From contig NZ_QZEY01000003.1 of assembly GCF_003594875.1 (NCBI RefSeq), positions 372,001-436,000 of the forward strand: a stretch of DNA of 64,000 nucleotides, read 5' to 3'. Below, piece by piece: positions 48,330-58,386 of the stretch; position 1 is the first letter of the stretch, and every line of letters starts with the position of its first letter. The notes beneath the pieces were generated by a model. It saw nothing but the letters and a program-made list of their open reading frames with translations. It had not been told where the DNA came from and did not search any database. The position numbers were made by a program, and so were the translations under genes. Source of the DNA: Bailinhaonella thermotolerans. GTDB taxonomy: Bacteria > Actinomycetota > Actinomycetes > Streptosporangiales > Streptosporangiaceae.

Positions 48330-50309
48330 ATGAGCGTCAAGGTCAGCGTGGTGGTCTCGGTCCAGGACCCGGACCACGTCAGTGACGAGTGCGTCCACAC
48401 GCTGCTGGGCCAGTCCCTGCCGGTGGACGAGCACGAGGTGGTCTTCGTCGTCGCCGGGACGTCGGTGCCGGCGGCCTTCGACGCCCGGGTCGCGACGTGG
48501 CCGCACGTCAGCGTCGTCTGCGCCCCGGACGCGCTGCGGCGCACGGGGCTGGCGCACGCGCGCGGGCAGTACGTCTACTTCGTGGACGCCGAGGACCGGC
48601 TCGCCGGGGAGGCCGCCGCGCGGATGTACGACCACGCGGTCGCCAACGACGCGGACGTGCTGGTCGGCCGGCTCGCGGGGCGGGGCGCCGACGTGCCCGC
48701 GCCGGTGTTCAAGTGCAACCGCGAGCGCGCCGACGTGCTGCACCACGGCCTGCTGAGCGCCCTCGGGGCGCGGATGCTGTTCCGCCGCGAGTTCCTCGAG
48801 GACATCGGGCTGCCGGTGGAGTACCGGGAGCCGCTGGCCGACGAGATGTTCGCCCTGCACGCCCTGCTGCGGTCCAAGGTCGTGTCGGTGCTGGCCGACT
48901 ACACCTGCTGCCACGTGGGCGAGCGGCCCGAGCCGGGGTACGAGCCGCCCGCGCTGAGCGCCGGGATCCGCCGTGTGCTGGACGTCGTGGACGCCTGCAC
49001 CGAGGCCGGGCTCGAACGCGACCGCCTCTACGCGCACTGGCTGGCCTCCGAGCTGCTGCCCCGCCTCGGCGGCGACCTCTACCACCGCGCCCCGCCGAAC
49101 CAGCGCGGCTGGCTGCTCGCGGAGACCGCCGCGCTGCTGCGGGAGTGCTTCCGCGCCGAGCTGGACGAGTTCCTGCCCGCCCACCTGCGCCTGCGCTCCG
49201 CGCTGGCCCGCCACGACCGGCTGACCGACCTGGCCCTCCTCGCCGAGGCCGAGCGCGACGCGCAGGTGTGCGCGCAGCTCGACGAGGTGCGCTGGGACGA
49301 GGGCGTGCTCGTGCTGGACCTGTCCGCCGAGCTGGTCTACGCGGACGGCGCCCCCCTCGGGTTCCGGAGGTACGGCGAGCGCGTGGCGCTGGAGCCGCCG
49401 CTGCGGATCGCCGGGATCGGGCCCGAACTCCTCGACGTGACCGACGCGATCGAGCACACCCGGCTGGAGGTGTTCATCCGCAACCGGGAGACGCGAGAGG
49501 CGTTCGCCCTGCCCGTCATGTTCCGGGTGCTCCGGCACGAGCACGAGGGCGCGGTCCGCGTCTGGACGGCCGGGCAGGCGCGGCTGGACGTGGGCTCGGC
49601 CGCCCAGGGGCACCGGCTCGACGCGGGCGTGTGGGACGTGTACGTCACCGTGGACTGCTGCGGCCGCCCGGCGACCACGGAGCTGGGCGCGCATCGGTCC
49701 GCGCAGGCCGAGCGCGGGTGCGTGGGGACCCTGGCGGACTACCCGCGCCGCCTGGTCGCCCCGTTCTGGACGGCCGAAGGCGGGCTCGCGGTCGCCGTGC
49801 AGCCGGAGTCGTTCGCCCGCACGGTCGCCCTCGCGTCGGCGTCGGCCGAGGTGGCGCGGCAGGACGGGCACCTGTTCGTCGCGATGCCCGTGCCGTACGT
49901 CCCGCCCAGCGGCGGGCCGCCGGTCGATCTCGTCCTGCGCCAGGCCGGCGGCTCCCGCGTGGTCTCCGTCCCCGCCGTGATCGAGCCGGGCGTCCCCGGC
50001 CGCCTGCCCGGCCAGCTCGTCGCCAAGGTCCCGGCCCGGCTTCTCCCGTCGTCGTACGGCCTGAGCCCCGGCGGCTGGACCGGCGCGCTGCGCGTGGACG
50101 GCGTGGAGACCCCGCTGGAGTGCGGCATCGAGGTCACCCTCACGGGCCGCGCGTACATCCGCCCCGCCCCGGCCACCCGCCCGGTCCGCTCCCGGGCCGC
50201 CGCCCTCGCCCACCGCGCCGCCCGCCGCGTCCCCGTCGTCCGCCTCCTCTACGGCGCCGCCCACTCCGGCTACCGCCGCTACGTCCCCCCACCCGACCCC
50301 CCCACCTGA
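48330..50309 (+). CDS. Large GT2 glycosyltransferase with C-terminal beta domains
   Basis: A 659-residue protein. The N-terminal ~210 residues are a GT-A domain of family 2: VSVVVSVQDPD start, QSLP..EVVFV, the acidic motif YVYFVDAEDRL (DxxD) and a later ADEMFALHALL block. A helical part (about 215-330) leads to a ~280-residue beta-rich region, as in TarS/TarQ- and TagF-associated polymer glycosyltransferases, where it mediates oligomerisation. The last ~55 residues are basic, fitting peripheral membrane attachment. A wall polymer (teichoic-type) is the likely acceptor. ATG with GGCAGGC upstream and TACCCT about 22 nt before. Stands alone; convergent with fumC across a repeat-rich gap. Confidence 0.8.
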   Translation: MSVKVSVVVSVQDPDHVSDECVHTLLGQSLPVDEHEVVFVVAGTSVPAAFDARVATWPHVSVVCAPDALRRTGLAHARGQYVYFVDAEDRLAGEAAARMYDHAVANDADVLVGRLAGRGADVPAPVFKCNRERADVLHHGLLSALGARMLFRREFLEDIGLPVEYREPLADEMFALHALLRSKVVSVLADYTCCHVGERPEPGYEPPALSAGIRRVLDVVDACTEAGLERDRLYAHWLASELLPRLGGDLYHRAPPNQRGWLLAETAALLRECFRAELDEFLPAHLRLRSALARHDRLTDLALLAEAERDAQVCAQLDEVRWDEGVLVLDLSAELVYADGAPLGFRRYGERVALEPPLRIAGIGPELLDVTDAIEHTRLEVFIRNRETREAFALPVMFRVLRHEHEGAVRVWTAGQARLDVGSAAQGHRLDAGVWDVYVTVDCCGRPATTELGAHRSAQAERGCVGTLADYPRRLVAPFWTAEGGLAVAVQPESFARTVALASASAEVARQDGHLFVAMPVPYVPPSGGPPVDLVLRQAGGSRVVSVPAVIEPGVPGRLPGQLVAKVPARLLPSSYGLSPGGWTGALRVDGVETPLECGIEVTLTGRAYIRPAPATRPVRSRAAALAHRAARRVPVVRLLYGAAHSGYRRYVPPPDPPT

Positions 50310-50340
50310 CCACCCCCGCCCCGCCCGCCGCCCCTCCCTC

Positions 50341-50397
50341 CGTCGTGATCATGCAGTTTTGCGCACACCCTGTGCTCAAAACTGCATGATCACGACG
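50341..50397. repeat. 21-bp perfect hairpin, copy 1
   Basis: Arms 50341-50361 (CGTCGTGATCATGCAGTTTTG) and 50377-50397 are perfectly complementary. The 15-nt loop CGCACACCCTGTGCT has its own 5-bp stem (GCACA/TGTGC). It begins 32 bp after the GT2 stop and may serve as its terminator. The core is identical to copy 2 at 50821. Confidence 0.9.
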
Positions 50398-50474
50398 AGG
50401 ATGGGGCTCCCCGAGCATGGGGCCCGAGGTGAGGTCACCGAGCGTGGGACCCGCGCGGGTGAGGTGCGCGCGAA

Positions 50475-50670
50475 GGTGAAGCCCGGAAGGTGGGGTTCCG
50501 AGGGTGGGGTTCCGAGGGTGGGGTTCCGAGGGTGGGGTTCCGAGGGTGAAGCCCCGAGGGTGAAGCCCCGAAGGCGGAGTTCCGAGGGTGGAGCTCCGAA
50601 GGTGGGGTTCCGAGGGTGGAGTTCCGAGGGTGGAGCTCCGAAGGTGAAACCCTGAGGGGGGAACCCCGAG
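50475..50670. repeat. 14-bp tandem array (about 13-14 units)
   Basis: Contiguous units of GGTGGGGTTCCGAG. Four are perfect at 50489-50544; the others vary as GGTGAAGCCCCGAG, GGTGGAGCTCCGAA or GGTGGAGTTCCGAG. The period of 14 is not a multiple of three and no frame is open throughout, so it is non-coding. It lies between the two identical hairpins; similar low-complexity sequence continues at 50930-51150. Confidence 0.85.
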
Positions 50671-50820
50671 GGGAGGCCCGCGAGAGATGCGGGTGGCCTG
50701 GTGAGTCTGCTGATCGATACTCCGCATCGCGGTGCGGCAGCTCCGGTTCGCCGGTCCCCCCGTGGGTTCGGCACCTGGTGCTCAGCCCTCGGGCCCGGCC
50801 CGCCGGCCCCCTTCCTCGCG

Positions 50821-50873
50821 GTGATCATGCAGTTTTGCGCACACCCTGTGCTCAAAACTGCATGATCACGACG
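50821..50873. repeat. Perfect hairpin, copy 2
   Basis: Arms 50821-50837 (GTGATCATGCAGTTTTG) and 50853-50869 with the same 15-nt loop as copy 1. Identity with copy 1 runs from GTGATC through GACGA, 476 bp apart and in the same orientation. The 871-bp gap 50310-51180 contains only these repeats and low-complexity DNA. Confidence 0.9.
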
Positions 50874-51180
50874 AGAGGGATGCCCCGGGCGATGTCCCCC
50901 TGAGTGTGGTCTTCCGGAGTTGGGCCATGAGTGGCGCGCCGCCGAGGGTGGGGTACCCCGGGGGACGACACCGAGAGTGTCTGACCCCCGACGGGGAGGT
51001 TCTCTGACGGCGAGGCGCTCTGACGGCGAGGCGCTCTGAGGGGGAGGCCCCGAGGGGGAGGCCCCCGAGGAGGTCCCTGAAGGTGGGCCCCGGGGGTGGG
51101 GTCCCCCGGGGATGACGTCGTGAGGGTGTGCCTCTGGACGGCGGGGCTCCTTGAGGGGGGCCGAGGGGGAGGGCCTGGGG

Positions 51181-52578
51181 TTATGTTTCGGGGTGTGGGG
51201 GGCGGGTCATGGCCAGGACGTCCAGGGTTTGGTCCAGTTGGCCCATGGTGATGGCGCCGCCGGCTACGTGGCCGCGTTCGATCACGACGTCCTTGATGGT
51301 CTTGCGCTCGGCGAGGGCCTGCTTGGCGATCTTGGCGGCCTCCTCGTACCCCAGGTAGCGGTTCAGGGGGGTGACGATGGAGGGGCTGGACTCGGCGTAC
51401 TCCCGGGCGCGGTCGGCGTTGGCGGTGATGCCCTTGACGCAGCGGTCGGCCAGCAGGCGGGAGACGTTCGCCAGCAGGCGGATGGACTCCAGGATGTTGC
51501 GGGCCAGGACCGGGAGCATCACGTTGAGCTCGAAGTTCCCGGCGGAGCCGGCGAAGGCGATCGTGGCGTCGTTCCCGATGACCTGGGCGGCGACCATGCA
51601 CACTGCCTCGGGGATCACCGGGTTGACCTTGCCCGGCATGATCGACGAACCCGGCTGGAGGTCCGGGAGCTGGATCTCCGCGAGCCCGGCCCGCGGCCCC
51701 GACCCCATCCAGCGCAGGTCGTTCGCGATCTTGTTGAGGCCGACCGCGATCGTGCGGAGCTGGCCCGAGGTCTCGACCAGGGAGTCCCGCGCGCCCTGCG
51801 CCTCGAAGTGGTTTCTGGCCTCGGTGAACGGCAGCCCGGTCGCCTCCGACAACGACCGGATCGCGCCCGCCGCGAAGCCGTACGGCGTGTTGATGCCGGT
51901 GCCGACCGCCGTGCCGCCGAGGGGGAGCTCGGCCAGCCGGGGCAGGGACGACTGCAGCCGCTCGATGCCGAGCTGGATCTGCGCCGCGTAGCCGCCGAAC
52001 TCCTGCCCGAGCGTGACCGGCGTGGCGTCCATCAGGTGGGTGCGCCCCGACTTGACCACGTTCTCGAACTCCATGGCCTTCTCGCCCAGCGTCAGGCCCA
52101 GGTGCTCCAGCGCGGGCAGCAGGTCGTGGACGATCGCCGCGACCGCCGCGACGTGGATCGAGCTGGGGAAGACGTCGTTGGAGGACTGCGAGGCGTTCAC
52201 ATGGTCGTTGGGGTGCACCGAACGGCCCAGCCGCTCGGACGCCAGCGTGGCGATCACCTCGTTGGCGTTCATGTTGCTGGACGTGCCCGAGCCCGTCTGG
52301 AACACGTCGATCGGGAAGTGGTCGTCCCACTTGCCCGCCGCGACCTCCTCGGCCGCCGCCGAGATCGCCTCGGCCATGTCCTTGTCCAGCACGCCCAGTT
52401 CGCCGTTGACCCGCGCGGCGGCGGCCTTGATCCGCCCCAGCGCCGCGATGTGCGCCCGCTCCAGGCCGCGACCGGAGATCGGGAAGTTCTCGACCGCCCG
52501 CTGGGTCTGGGCCCGCCACTTGGCGTCGGCGGGCACCCGCACCTCTCCCATGGAGTCATGCTCGATACGGAATTCCAT
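51181..52578 (-). CDS. fumC: Class II fumarate hydratase
   Basis: Oxygen-stable, iron-free fumarase of the TCA cycle, hydrating fumarate to malate as a homotetramer; 465 residues. Signatures: [43 protein letters not shown] and the superfamily motif [11 protein letters not shown], whose serine is the catalytic base. ATG 52578 ([16 protein letters not shown]) follows GGTGGTGGG. Longer upstream frames overlap the MFS gene and are spurious. Gene position after phoH2 parallels Rv1098c. The window also encodes a class I fumarase at its right edge. Confidence 0.96.
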   Translation of the reverse strand: MEFRIEHDSMGEVRVPADAKWRAQTQRAVENFPISGRGLERAHIAALGRIKAAAARVNGELGVLDKDMAEAISAAAEEVAAGKWDDHFPIDVFQTGSGTSSNMNANEVIATLASERLGRSVHPNDHVNASQSSNDVFPSSIHVAAVAAIVHDLLPALEHLGLTLGEKAMEFENVVKSGRTHLMDATPVTLGQEFGGYAAQIQLGIERLQSSLPRLAELPLGGTAVGTGINTPYGFAAGAIRSLSEATGLPFTEARNHFEAQGARDSLVETSGQLRTIAVGLNKIANDLRWMGSGPRAGLAEIQLPDLQPGSSIMPGKVNPVIPEAVCMVAAQVIGNDATIAFAGSAGNFELNVMLPVLARNILESIRLLANVSRLLADRCVKGITANADRAREYAESSPSIVTPLNRYLGYEEAAKIAKQALAERKTIKDVVIERGHVAGGAITMGQLDQTLDVLAMTRPPHPET

Positions 52579-52637
52579 ACCCACCACCCTCGCACGCGGC
52601 CCTGCGGCTCGCGCGGCCGAGGGTGGCCGCGTCCGGG

Positions 52638-53915
52638 TCAGGAAACGGTCTTGCGCAGTACGGCGGCGCGCACGCCTCCGGTGAAGAGCGCGGGCAGGCA
52701 CAGGACCGTGCCCAGCGCCCCGGCCCAGACGGCGGCCGACAGCCCGGAGAGCGCGGTGACGCCCGAGGCCAGCAGGCTGCCGAGGGCGATCGCGCCCCAC
52801 AGCAGGAACCGCTGCACCGACCCGACCCTGGCGAGCAGCGCGGGCGGCGCGGAGGTCTGCCGCAGCGTCACCGACACGGGGTTGAACGCGCCCTCCCCGA
52901 CGCAGTGGACGACGCTCCCGGCGACCAGCCCGACCGCGCCCGCCGTACCCCCGAGGGAGCCCAGCACGGGCATGGCGACGATGCCGAGGACCGAGACGGA
53001 GGCGGCCAGCATGAGCGCGCGGGGGGCGCCCAGGCGGCGGCTGAGGCGGGTCGAGGCGAGGTTCCCGATCGGGTAGCCGGCCGCGGCCGCCCCGACCACC
53101 ACGCCGATCCACTGCGGGGACAGGCCGATCACGTCGCGCAGGTACAGCACGAGGCTGGTCTCCACCATGGACAGGAACAGCACGTACGTCGTGCCGCAGA
53201 TCAGCACCGGGCGCAGGATCGGGTGGCCGAGGGCGAACCGCAGCCCCTCGGCGATGTCCCGCCGGAGCCAGCCGCGCTCGCGGGCGGTCGCCGTACGCGG
53301 CGGCTCCCGGTGCCTGATCAGGGCGAGGGAGACCACCGAGGCGCCGAAGCTGACGGCGTTGGCCGCCACCGCGCCGACGGCCCCGAGCGCGGCGATCACC
53401 GGCCCCGCCGCCATCGGGCCCAGCGCCTTCGACAGCGACTCCGACAGCGCGAGCCGGGTGTTCCCCCGGTGCAGGTCGTGCGGGTCGCCGTACAGGCTGG
53501 GGAGGTAGGCGGTGTACGCCACCTGGAAGAACACCACCGCGCACCCGCTGGCCAGCACCAGCGCGAACAGCAGCGGGAAGGTGAGCCCGCCCGCGACGGC
53601 CAGCGCCCACACCGCCCCGAACGCGATCATCTGCACGGCGTCGCAGATGAGCATGACCGTACGGCGGGGCAGCCGGTCCACGATCGCCCCGGCGGGCAGT
53701 CCGAGCGGGAGGAACGGCACGAACAACGCGAACGGCAGCAGCGCGGCCTGCGCCGGCGACGCGTCGAGCACCGTCACCGCGAGCAGCGGCAGCGCCAGCA
53801 CGAGGAACTGGTCCCCGAACAGCGACAGCGACTGCCCTGCCCACAACAGTCCGAAGTCCCGGCGGGCGGTTGGCGCGTTCGCCGGTTCCGCACGCGCGGG
53901 GGTGTCGATGGCCAT
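52638..53915 (-). CDS. MFS transporter (multidrug-efflux type)
   Basis: A 425-residue protein with about twelve membrane helices of the MFS_3/enterobactin-exporter-like group: [17 protein letters not shown] at the first helix, the loop [18 protein letters not shown] (motif A-like D-R-x-x-R-R) and a long central loop with the [16 protein letters not shown] segment. Export of a small hydrophobic compound is typical of the family; the substrate is unknown. ATG 53915 is chosen; a longer frame from 53993 would add 26 Arg-rich residues. It lies 59 bp upstream of fumC on the same strand. Confidence 0.85.
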   Translation of the reverse strand: MAIDTPARAEPANAPTARRDFGLLWAGQSLSLFGDQFLVLALPLLAVTVLDASPAQAALLPFALFVPFLPLGLPAGAIVDRLPRRTVMLICDAVQMIAFGAVWALAVAGGLTFPLLFALVLASGCAVVFFQVAYTAYLPSLYGDPHDLHRGNTRLALSESLSKALGPMAAGPVIAALGAVGAVAANAVSFGASVVSLALIRHREPPRTATARERGWLRRDIAEGLRFALGHPILRPVLICGTTYVLFLSMVETSLVLYLRDVIGLSPQWIGVVVGAAAAGYPIGNLASTRLSRRLGAPRALMLAASVSVLGIVAMPVLGSLGGTAGAVGLVAGSVVHCVGEGAFNPVSVTLRQTSAPPALLARVGSVQRFLLWGAIALGSLLASGVTALSGLSAAVWAGALGTVLCLPALFTGGVRAAVLRKTVS

Positions 53916-54148
53916 GAGAGCCCCCCGAGTCCGATTTCCGCAGACCTGGATCCTGGCGGAGCTGATGCGGCGATACCGGCGGAAACCGGACATAGCATTC
54001 GGGGTCCGGCGGGCAGGGTGACCGGCCGGGCGGCTCGCGGGGAGCGCGCCCGGCGGCGGGCCCGGAAGGCTGGGCGGCGGGGCCCGGAAGGGCTGGGCGG
54101 CGGAGCCCGGAGGGCTGTCCGAAGGGGCTGGGGCCGGGACTCCGGGGG

Positions 54149-55786
54149 CTAGCTGAAGGCGACGATGGCGAGGAGGCCGAAGATGACCGCCAGGCCGATC
54201 ACCGCTACGCCCACGAGGATGATCAAGGTGGACTTGCTCATCTCGTCGGACGCGGGCTTCTGGCCGGAGAGCTGCCCGAAGGTGAAGAAACCCGTGGTGA
54301 CCTCGGGGGACTCACCGGTGCCCGGCGAGCCCTGGGGACTCTGAGGGCTCTGCGGCCCGCCCGCCCGGCCGCCCGCGCCCGGGTGAGGCTGGGCGGCGTG
54401 GCCCGGGTAGGAGCCGCGGTGGCCGGCCGGGTCGGTGGACGGGCCGTAGGGGCCGCCGAAACCCTGGACTCCGGGGTGGGCGGGGGACGCGGAGGCGTGG
54501 CCGGCCGCGGAGCCGTGGCCCGCAGGGCGGTCGGCGGGCGGCGTCGCCGTGCCGGGACCGGGACCGGGACCGGGACCCGGGCGTCCGCCGGGAGCGTCGG
54601 GAACTCCAGGGGCTCCGGGGGCGCCGGAACCGCCGGGACCGGCCGGGGGCTGGGCGGGCCCGCCGGGCTGCGGGGGCTGCGGGGGCCGGGGCGGGGCCGG
54701 GGCGGGCTTCTGCGGGAGCGAGACGGCCACCGTGCGGTCGTCGGGTGCCCCGTTGGGCTCCGAGCGGCTTCCCGGGTTCCACGGGATCATCATCGTGCTG
54801 TCGGAGTCCGAGGAGGACTTGGCCTGGTCGGTGGGCTGCGGCTTGACCTTGGGCTCGAAGAGGCTGCGCGCGGGCTCCGCGGACCTGGGCTCGGGCTTGG
54901 GCTCGGGCTTCGGCCTCTCGGGCCTGGCCTTGGGGTCCGGCTCCGGGAGCGTGTCGGGGAGGGTGCGGCCCTGGGCGGCGACGCGCAGCGCCATCGCCGC
55001 GACCTCGGTGGTGATCCGCCGCTCGGGGTCCTTGCGGAGCAGGCCCTCCAGCACCGGCTTCAGCGACTCGGCCTGGGTCGGCGGGTCCACCTCCTCCGAC
55101 AGCAGCGCGGCGATCGTCTCCATCACGCTCGGCCGTTCGTACGCCGGGCGGCCCTCCACCGCGTAGTACAGCGTCGCGCCGAGCGACCACAGGTCCGACT
55201 CCGGGCCGGTGTACTCCCCGCGCGCCCGCTCGGGCGCGGTGTAGCCGGGGGAGCCTATGACCATGCCGGTGCGGGTCAGCCCGGGCTCGCCCTGGAGCTT
55301 GGCGATGCCGAAGTCGGTGAGGACGACGCGGCCGGCGTTGGTGATCAGCACGTTGCCGGGCTTCACGTCGCGGTGGAGCACGCCCTTCTCGTGGGCCGTG
55401 CGCAGCGCCGACAGCAGGTCCTCGCCCATCTCCGCGACCAGCCGCGCCGGCAGCGGGCCCTCGGCCTCGACGATCTGCTCCAGCGACTGCGCCTCGATGA
55501 ACTCCATGATGATCCACGGCCGGTCGTCCTCGACCACGACGTCGAAGATCGTCACGACCGCCGTGTGATCGACCTGAGCCGCCGTGCGCGCCTCCCTGAC
55601 CGTGCGCTCGCACAGCTCCGCCCGCTGGTCGGAGGGGACGTTGGCGGGGAACCGCACCTCCTTGACGGCGACGTCGCGGTGCAGGAGCTGGTCGCGCGCC
55701 TTCCACACCGTCCCCATGCTGCCCCGACCCACAGGGTTGAGCAGCTCGTAACGCCCCGCGAGCACTCGGTTCTCCGCTTCCGGCAT
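54149..55786 (-). CDS. Membrane-tethered Ser/Thr protein kinase
   Basis: A 545-residue Hanks-type kinase: glycine loop [11 protein letters not shown]42 (VAVKEV), HRDVKPGN with D140, DFG D158, APE in the activation segment. A Pro/Gly/Ser-rich linker of about 240 residues leads to a membrane helix at the extreme C-terminus (about 522-543), leaving no external sensor domain (no PASTA). Signals would have to reach it from inside or via partners. The ATG at 55786 lies exactly 7 nt after TATCTT, with no Shine-Dalgarno: a leaderless mRNA. It is colinear with the kinase at 61661 through the catalytic residues, so the two are paralogues. Confidence 0.92.
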   Translation of the reverse strand: MPEAENRVLAGRYELLNPVGRGSMGTVWKARDQLLHRDVAVKEVRFPANVPSDQRAELCERTVREARTAAQVDHTAVVTIFDVVVEDDRPWIIMEFIEAQSLEQIVEAEGPLPARLVAEMGEDLLSALRTAHEKGVLHRDVKPGNVLITNAGRVVLTDFGIAKLQGEPGLTRTGMVIGSPGYTAPERARGEYTGPESDLWSLGATLYYAVEGRPAYERPSVMETIAALLSEEVDPPTQAESLKPVLEGLLRKDPERRITTEVAAMALRVAAQGRTLPDTLPEPDPKARPERPKPEPKPEPRSAEPARSLFEPKVKPQPTDQAKSSSDSDSTMMIPWNPGSRSEPNGAPDDRTVAVSLPQKPAPAPPRPPQPPQPGGPAQPPAGPGGSGAPGAPGVPDAPGGRPGPGPGPGPGTATPPADRPAGHGSAAGHASASPAHPGVQGFGGPYGPSTDPAGHRGSYPGHAAQPHPGAGGRAGGPQSPQSPQGSPGTGESPEVTTGFFTFGQLSGQKPASDEMSKSTLIILVGVAVIGLAVIFGLLAIVAFS

Positions 55787-56246
55787 GAAGCAAAAGATAG
55801 TCATTTATCTGTCGATAGGAGTAGGGGCCGGGGTAGCGTTACCCGTTTGGGTCCGCGCCGTGTCCCCCGCTCCTTCGCTTCCGTACGACCCCCGCCCACC
55901 CGGCCCTCACCTCCCCCTACGCGCCGCGTGCCGCGGGCCCGGCTCGCGCCGCTCAGCCGGTACGGCTCGCGCCCGCCCCTCGCCCGAGCCCGGGTACGGC
56001 TCCCGCCCGGTACGGCTCCCGCCCGGTGCGGATCGGGGCCGGTGCGCTCGCCTCGGACGTACGGGGCGGTCCGGTGCGCGGCGTGTACGGCTCTCGCCTG
56101 GTTTCCGGGGAGGCCGCGGGAGGGACCGGTCCCGAGGTTCCGGGGTCGGCGCGGGGAACGGGGAGCCAGGCACGCCGGGGCCGCTTCCCGCCGAGGCGGA
56201 CTGCCCGCAGGGGCCGGCGTGGACACCAGAGACTCAAGCCGTCGGC

Positions 56247-56357
56247 GGTGGCGCCAGCCGTACGGGACGGGGGAGGTGGCGCCGGCCGTACGGGACGGGG
56301 GAGGTGGCGCCGGCCGTTCGGGACGGGGGAGGTGGCGCGGCCGTTCGGGACGGGGGC
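56247..56357. repeat. 28-bp tandem repeat, four units
   Basis: Units starting GGTGGCGCC(A/G)GCCGT(A/T)C at 56247, 56275, 56303 and 56331; the last lacks one base. The array ends at the LysR stop codon. The rest of the 576-bp gap upstream of it contains GTACGGCTCCCGCCCG repeats and no gene. Confidence 0.85.
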
Positions 56358-56362
56358 GGGGC

Positions 56363-57229
56363 TCAGGCGGGGAGGAGGTCGAGGAAGGCCTGGGCGGCGG
56401 GGGTGATGGTGGCGGGGCTCCAGATCAGGTGCTCGACGCGGGCGGGGGCGTCGGTGACGGGGACGGTCGTGACGCCGGTGAGGTTGGGGGTGTACGCGCG
56501 GGGGAGGAGGGCCACGCCGAGGCCCTGGTGGACCAGGCGCGTCAGCAGGTCGGCGTGGGTGACCTCGAAGGCGACCTCGCGGTGCAGGCCGGCGGCGGCG
56601 AAGGCCTGGTCGGACTGCATGCGCCCGGCGGTGTTCGCGGGGAAGTCCACGAAGGTCTCCGCGGCCAGGGTGCGCAGGGAGACCTCGGGTTCGGCGGCCA
56701 GGGGGTGCCCGGGCGGCAGCACGGCCACGAGGCGGTCGCGGGCGAGCTCGCGGGAGCGGACGCCCTGGGGGCGGGCGGTCGCGGGGAGGCCGAGGAACCC
56801 GACGTCCAGGGCGCCCTCCTTGACCTGCTCGGTGAGCTGTTCGCTGCCGCCGACGCGGAGGGCGACGCGGACGTGGGGGTACCGGTCGCGGTAGTCCCCG
56901 AGGGCGGCGGGGATGTCCACGGCCGCGACCGTGGGGATCACGCCGACCGCCAGCCGCCCGCGCACCTCCCCGACGGCGGCGGCGACCTCGGCGGCGGCGC
57001 GCTCGGCCGCGTCCAGGCACTGCCGGGCGGCGGGCAGGAACGCCTCGCCCGCGGGCGTCAGCCGTACCCGCCTGCTGGTCCGGTCGAACAGGCGCGCGCC
57101 GAGCTCGCGTTCGAGCCGGGCGATCTGGTGGCTGAGGGCCGACTGGACGACGAGGCAGCGTTCGGCGGCGCGCGTGAAGCTGTTCGTCTCGGCGACGGCC
57201 AGGACGTAGCGCATCTGCTGGAGCTCCAT
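56363..57229 (-). CDS. LysR-family transcriptional regulator
   Basis: A 288-residue LTTR: winged HTH at 1-60 (MRYVLAVAETNSFTRAAERCLVVQSALSHQIARLE) and a two-lobed co-inducer domain from about 90. ATG 57229 is the family-consistent start (MELQQMRYV). It is divergent from an EamA exporter gene, and a T-N11-A palindrome sits 6 nt upstream of its start, so it probably controls both genes in response to a compound exported by the transporter. The ligand is unknown. Confidence 0.9.
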   Translation of the reverse strand: MELQQMRYVLAVAETNSFTRAAERCLVVQSALSHQIARLERELGARLFDRTSRRVRLTPAGEAFLPAARQCLDAAERAAAEVAAAVGEVRGRLAVGVIPTVAAVDIPAALGDYRDRYPHVRVALRVGGSEQLTEQVKEGALDVGFLGLPATARPQGVRSRELARDRLVAVLPPGHPLAAEPEVSLRTLAAETFVDFPANTAGRMQSDQAFAAAGLHREVAFEVTHADLLTRLVHQGLGVALLPRAYTPNLTGVTTVPVTDAPARVEHLIWSPATITPAAQAFLDLLPA

Positions 57230-57235
57230 GGATCT

Positions 57236-57250
57236 ATCGTGAATCACGAT
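57236..57250. promoter_or_regulatory. LysR-type T-N11-A palindrome
   Basis: ATCGTGA-A-TCACGAT is a perfect 15-bp inverted repeat containing T-N11-A, in the 79-bp region between the divergent LysR and EamA genes. Confidence 0.65.
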
Positions 57251-57308
57251 CGTTCGCGTGACAAGTATGTGTTGGACTCATCGATGCAGGTCAGTCCAGA
57301 ATCACCCC

Positions 57309-58256
57309 ATGAGTACTTCAAAGACCGCTTCCGGGGGAGTGCTCGCCCGGACCGCGCTGACCGCTTTCGCCCCCGTCGTCTGGGGGACCACGTACGTCGT
57401 CACGACCGAGTTGCTCCCGGCCGGGCACCCGATGTTCGCCGGGCTCATGCGGGCGCTGCCGGCCGGGCTGGTCGCGCTCGCGGTCACCCGCACGCTGCCG
57501 CGCGGCGCGTGGTGGTGGAAGGCGGCGGCGCTGGGCGTGCTGAACATCGGCGTGTTCTTCCCGCTGCTGTTCCTGTCCGCCGAGCGCCTGCCGGGCGGGG
57601 TCGCGGCCACGCTCGGAGCCGCGCAGCCGCTGGTCGTGGCGCTCCTGGCGGTCGGCATCCTGCGTGAACGGCCCTCGCTGTGGCGGTTCGCCTGGGGGCT
57701 GGCCGGGGTCGCGGGCGTCGGGCTCGTGGTGCTCGGGCCGCGGGCGGCGTTCGACGCGGCCGGGATCGCGGCCGGGCTGGTCGGCGCGGTCTCGATGGCG
57801 CTCGGCGTCACGCTGACCAAGCGCTGGGGCAGGCCCGAGGGGGTCGGTCCGGTGGCGTTCGGCGGGTGGCAGCTCGCGGCCGGGGGACTCTTCCTGCTCC
57901 CCGTCACGCTGGTCGCCGAGGGGCCGCCGCCCGCGATCGACGGTCCGGCCGCGCTGGGGTACCTCTGGCTCGGGCTGGTCGGCGGGCTGCTGGCGTACGT
58001 GCTGTGGTTCCGCGGCATCACCTCGCTGCCGGTCACGTCGGTCGCGGTCCTCGGCCTCCTGTCCCCGATGGTCGCCGCCCTCCTCGGCGTCGTGATCCTC
58101 GGCCAGACCCTCGGCCCGGTCCAGCTCGCCGGCTTCGCCCTGGCCCTCGCGGCGATCGTCGCCGGGCAGCTCACCCCGGCGGCCCTCCGCAAGCCCCCCG
58201 CCCCCACCCCGCCCGAGTCCCGGATCCCGGTGGGAACGGCCTCAGGCCCGGCCTGA
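57309..58256 (+). CDS. EamA/DMT-family exporter
   Basis: A 315-residue inner-membrane protein with ten predicted helices in two repeated EamA halves (FAPVVWGTTYVVTTELL starts the first, AGLVGAVSMALGVTLTKRW the second), like RhaT/YdcZ-type drug/metabolite transporters. Probable proton-coupled export of an amino acid or small metabolite; the substrate is undefined. ATG 57309; no clear Shine-Dalgarno. Divergent from the LysR regulator that probably governs it. Confidence 0.88.
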   Translation: MSTSKTASGGVLARTALTAFAPVVWGTTYVVTTELLPAGHPMFAGLMRALPAGLVALAVTRTLPRGAWWWKAAALGVLNIGVFFPLLFLSAERLPGGVAATLGAAQPLVVALLAVGILRERPSLWRFAWGLAGVAGVGLVVLGPRAAFDAAGIAAGLVGAVSMALGVTLTKRWGRPEGVGPVAFGGWQLAAGGLFLLPVTLVAEGPPPAIDGPAALGYLWLGLVGGLLAYVLWFRGITSLPVTSVAVLGLLSPMVAALLGVVILGQTLGPVQLAGFALALAAIVAGQLTPAALRKPPAPTPPESRIPVGTASGPA

Positions 58257-58386
58257 CCCCGCGCGCGCACCGGGCCGCGCCGTCTCGCTCGGTGGGGAGA
58301 GCCGCGTCCGGCGGAGAAGGCCGGGCCTGGTGAGGAAGCCGTGTTCGGTGAAGAACGTCTTGTTCGGAATGGGAAGAGGAGTCGTC

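Noticed and set aside
50475-50670. CRISPR array
   Set aside because: Units are 14 bp, contiguous and without spacers; no cas genes nearby.
51181-53844. Apparent 887-residue fusion upstream of fumC
   Set aside because: The extension is out of frame with the MFS gene it overlaps and has no domain; FumC has a normal start at 52578.
54383-57667. Frame of about 1,090 codons on the plus strand opposite the kinase and LysR genes
   Set aside because: Gly/Ala/Val/Arg-rich shadow crossing two well-supported minus-strand genes and the tandem repeats between them.
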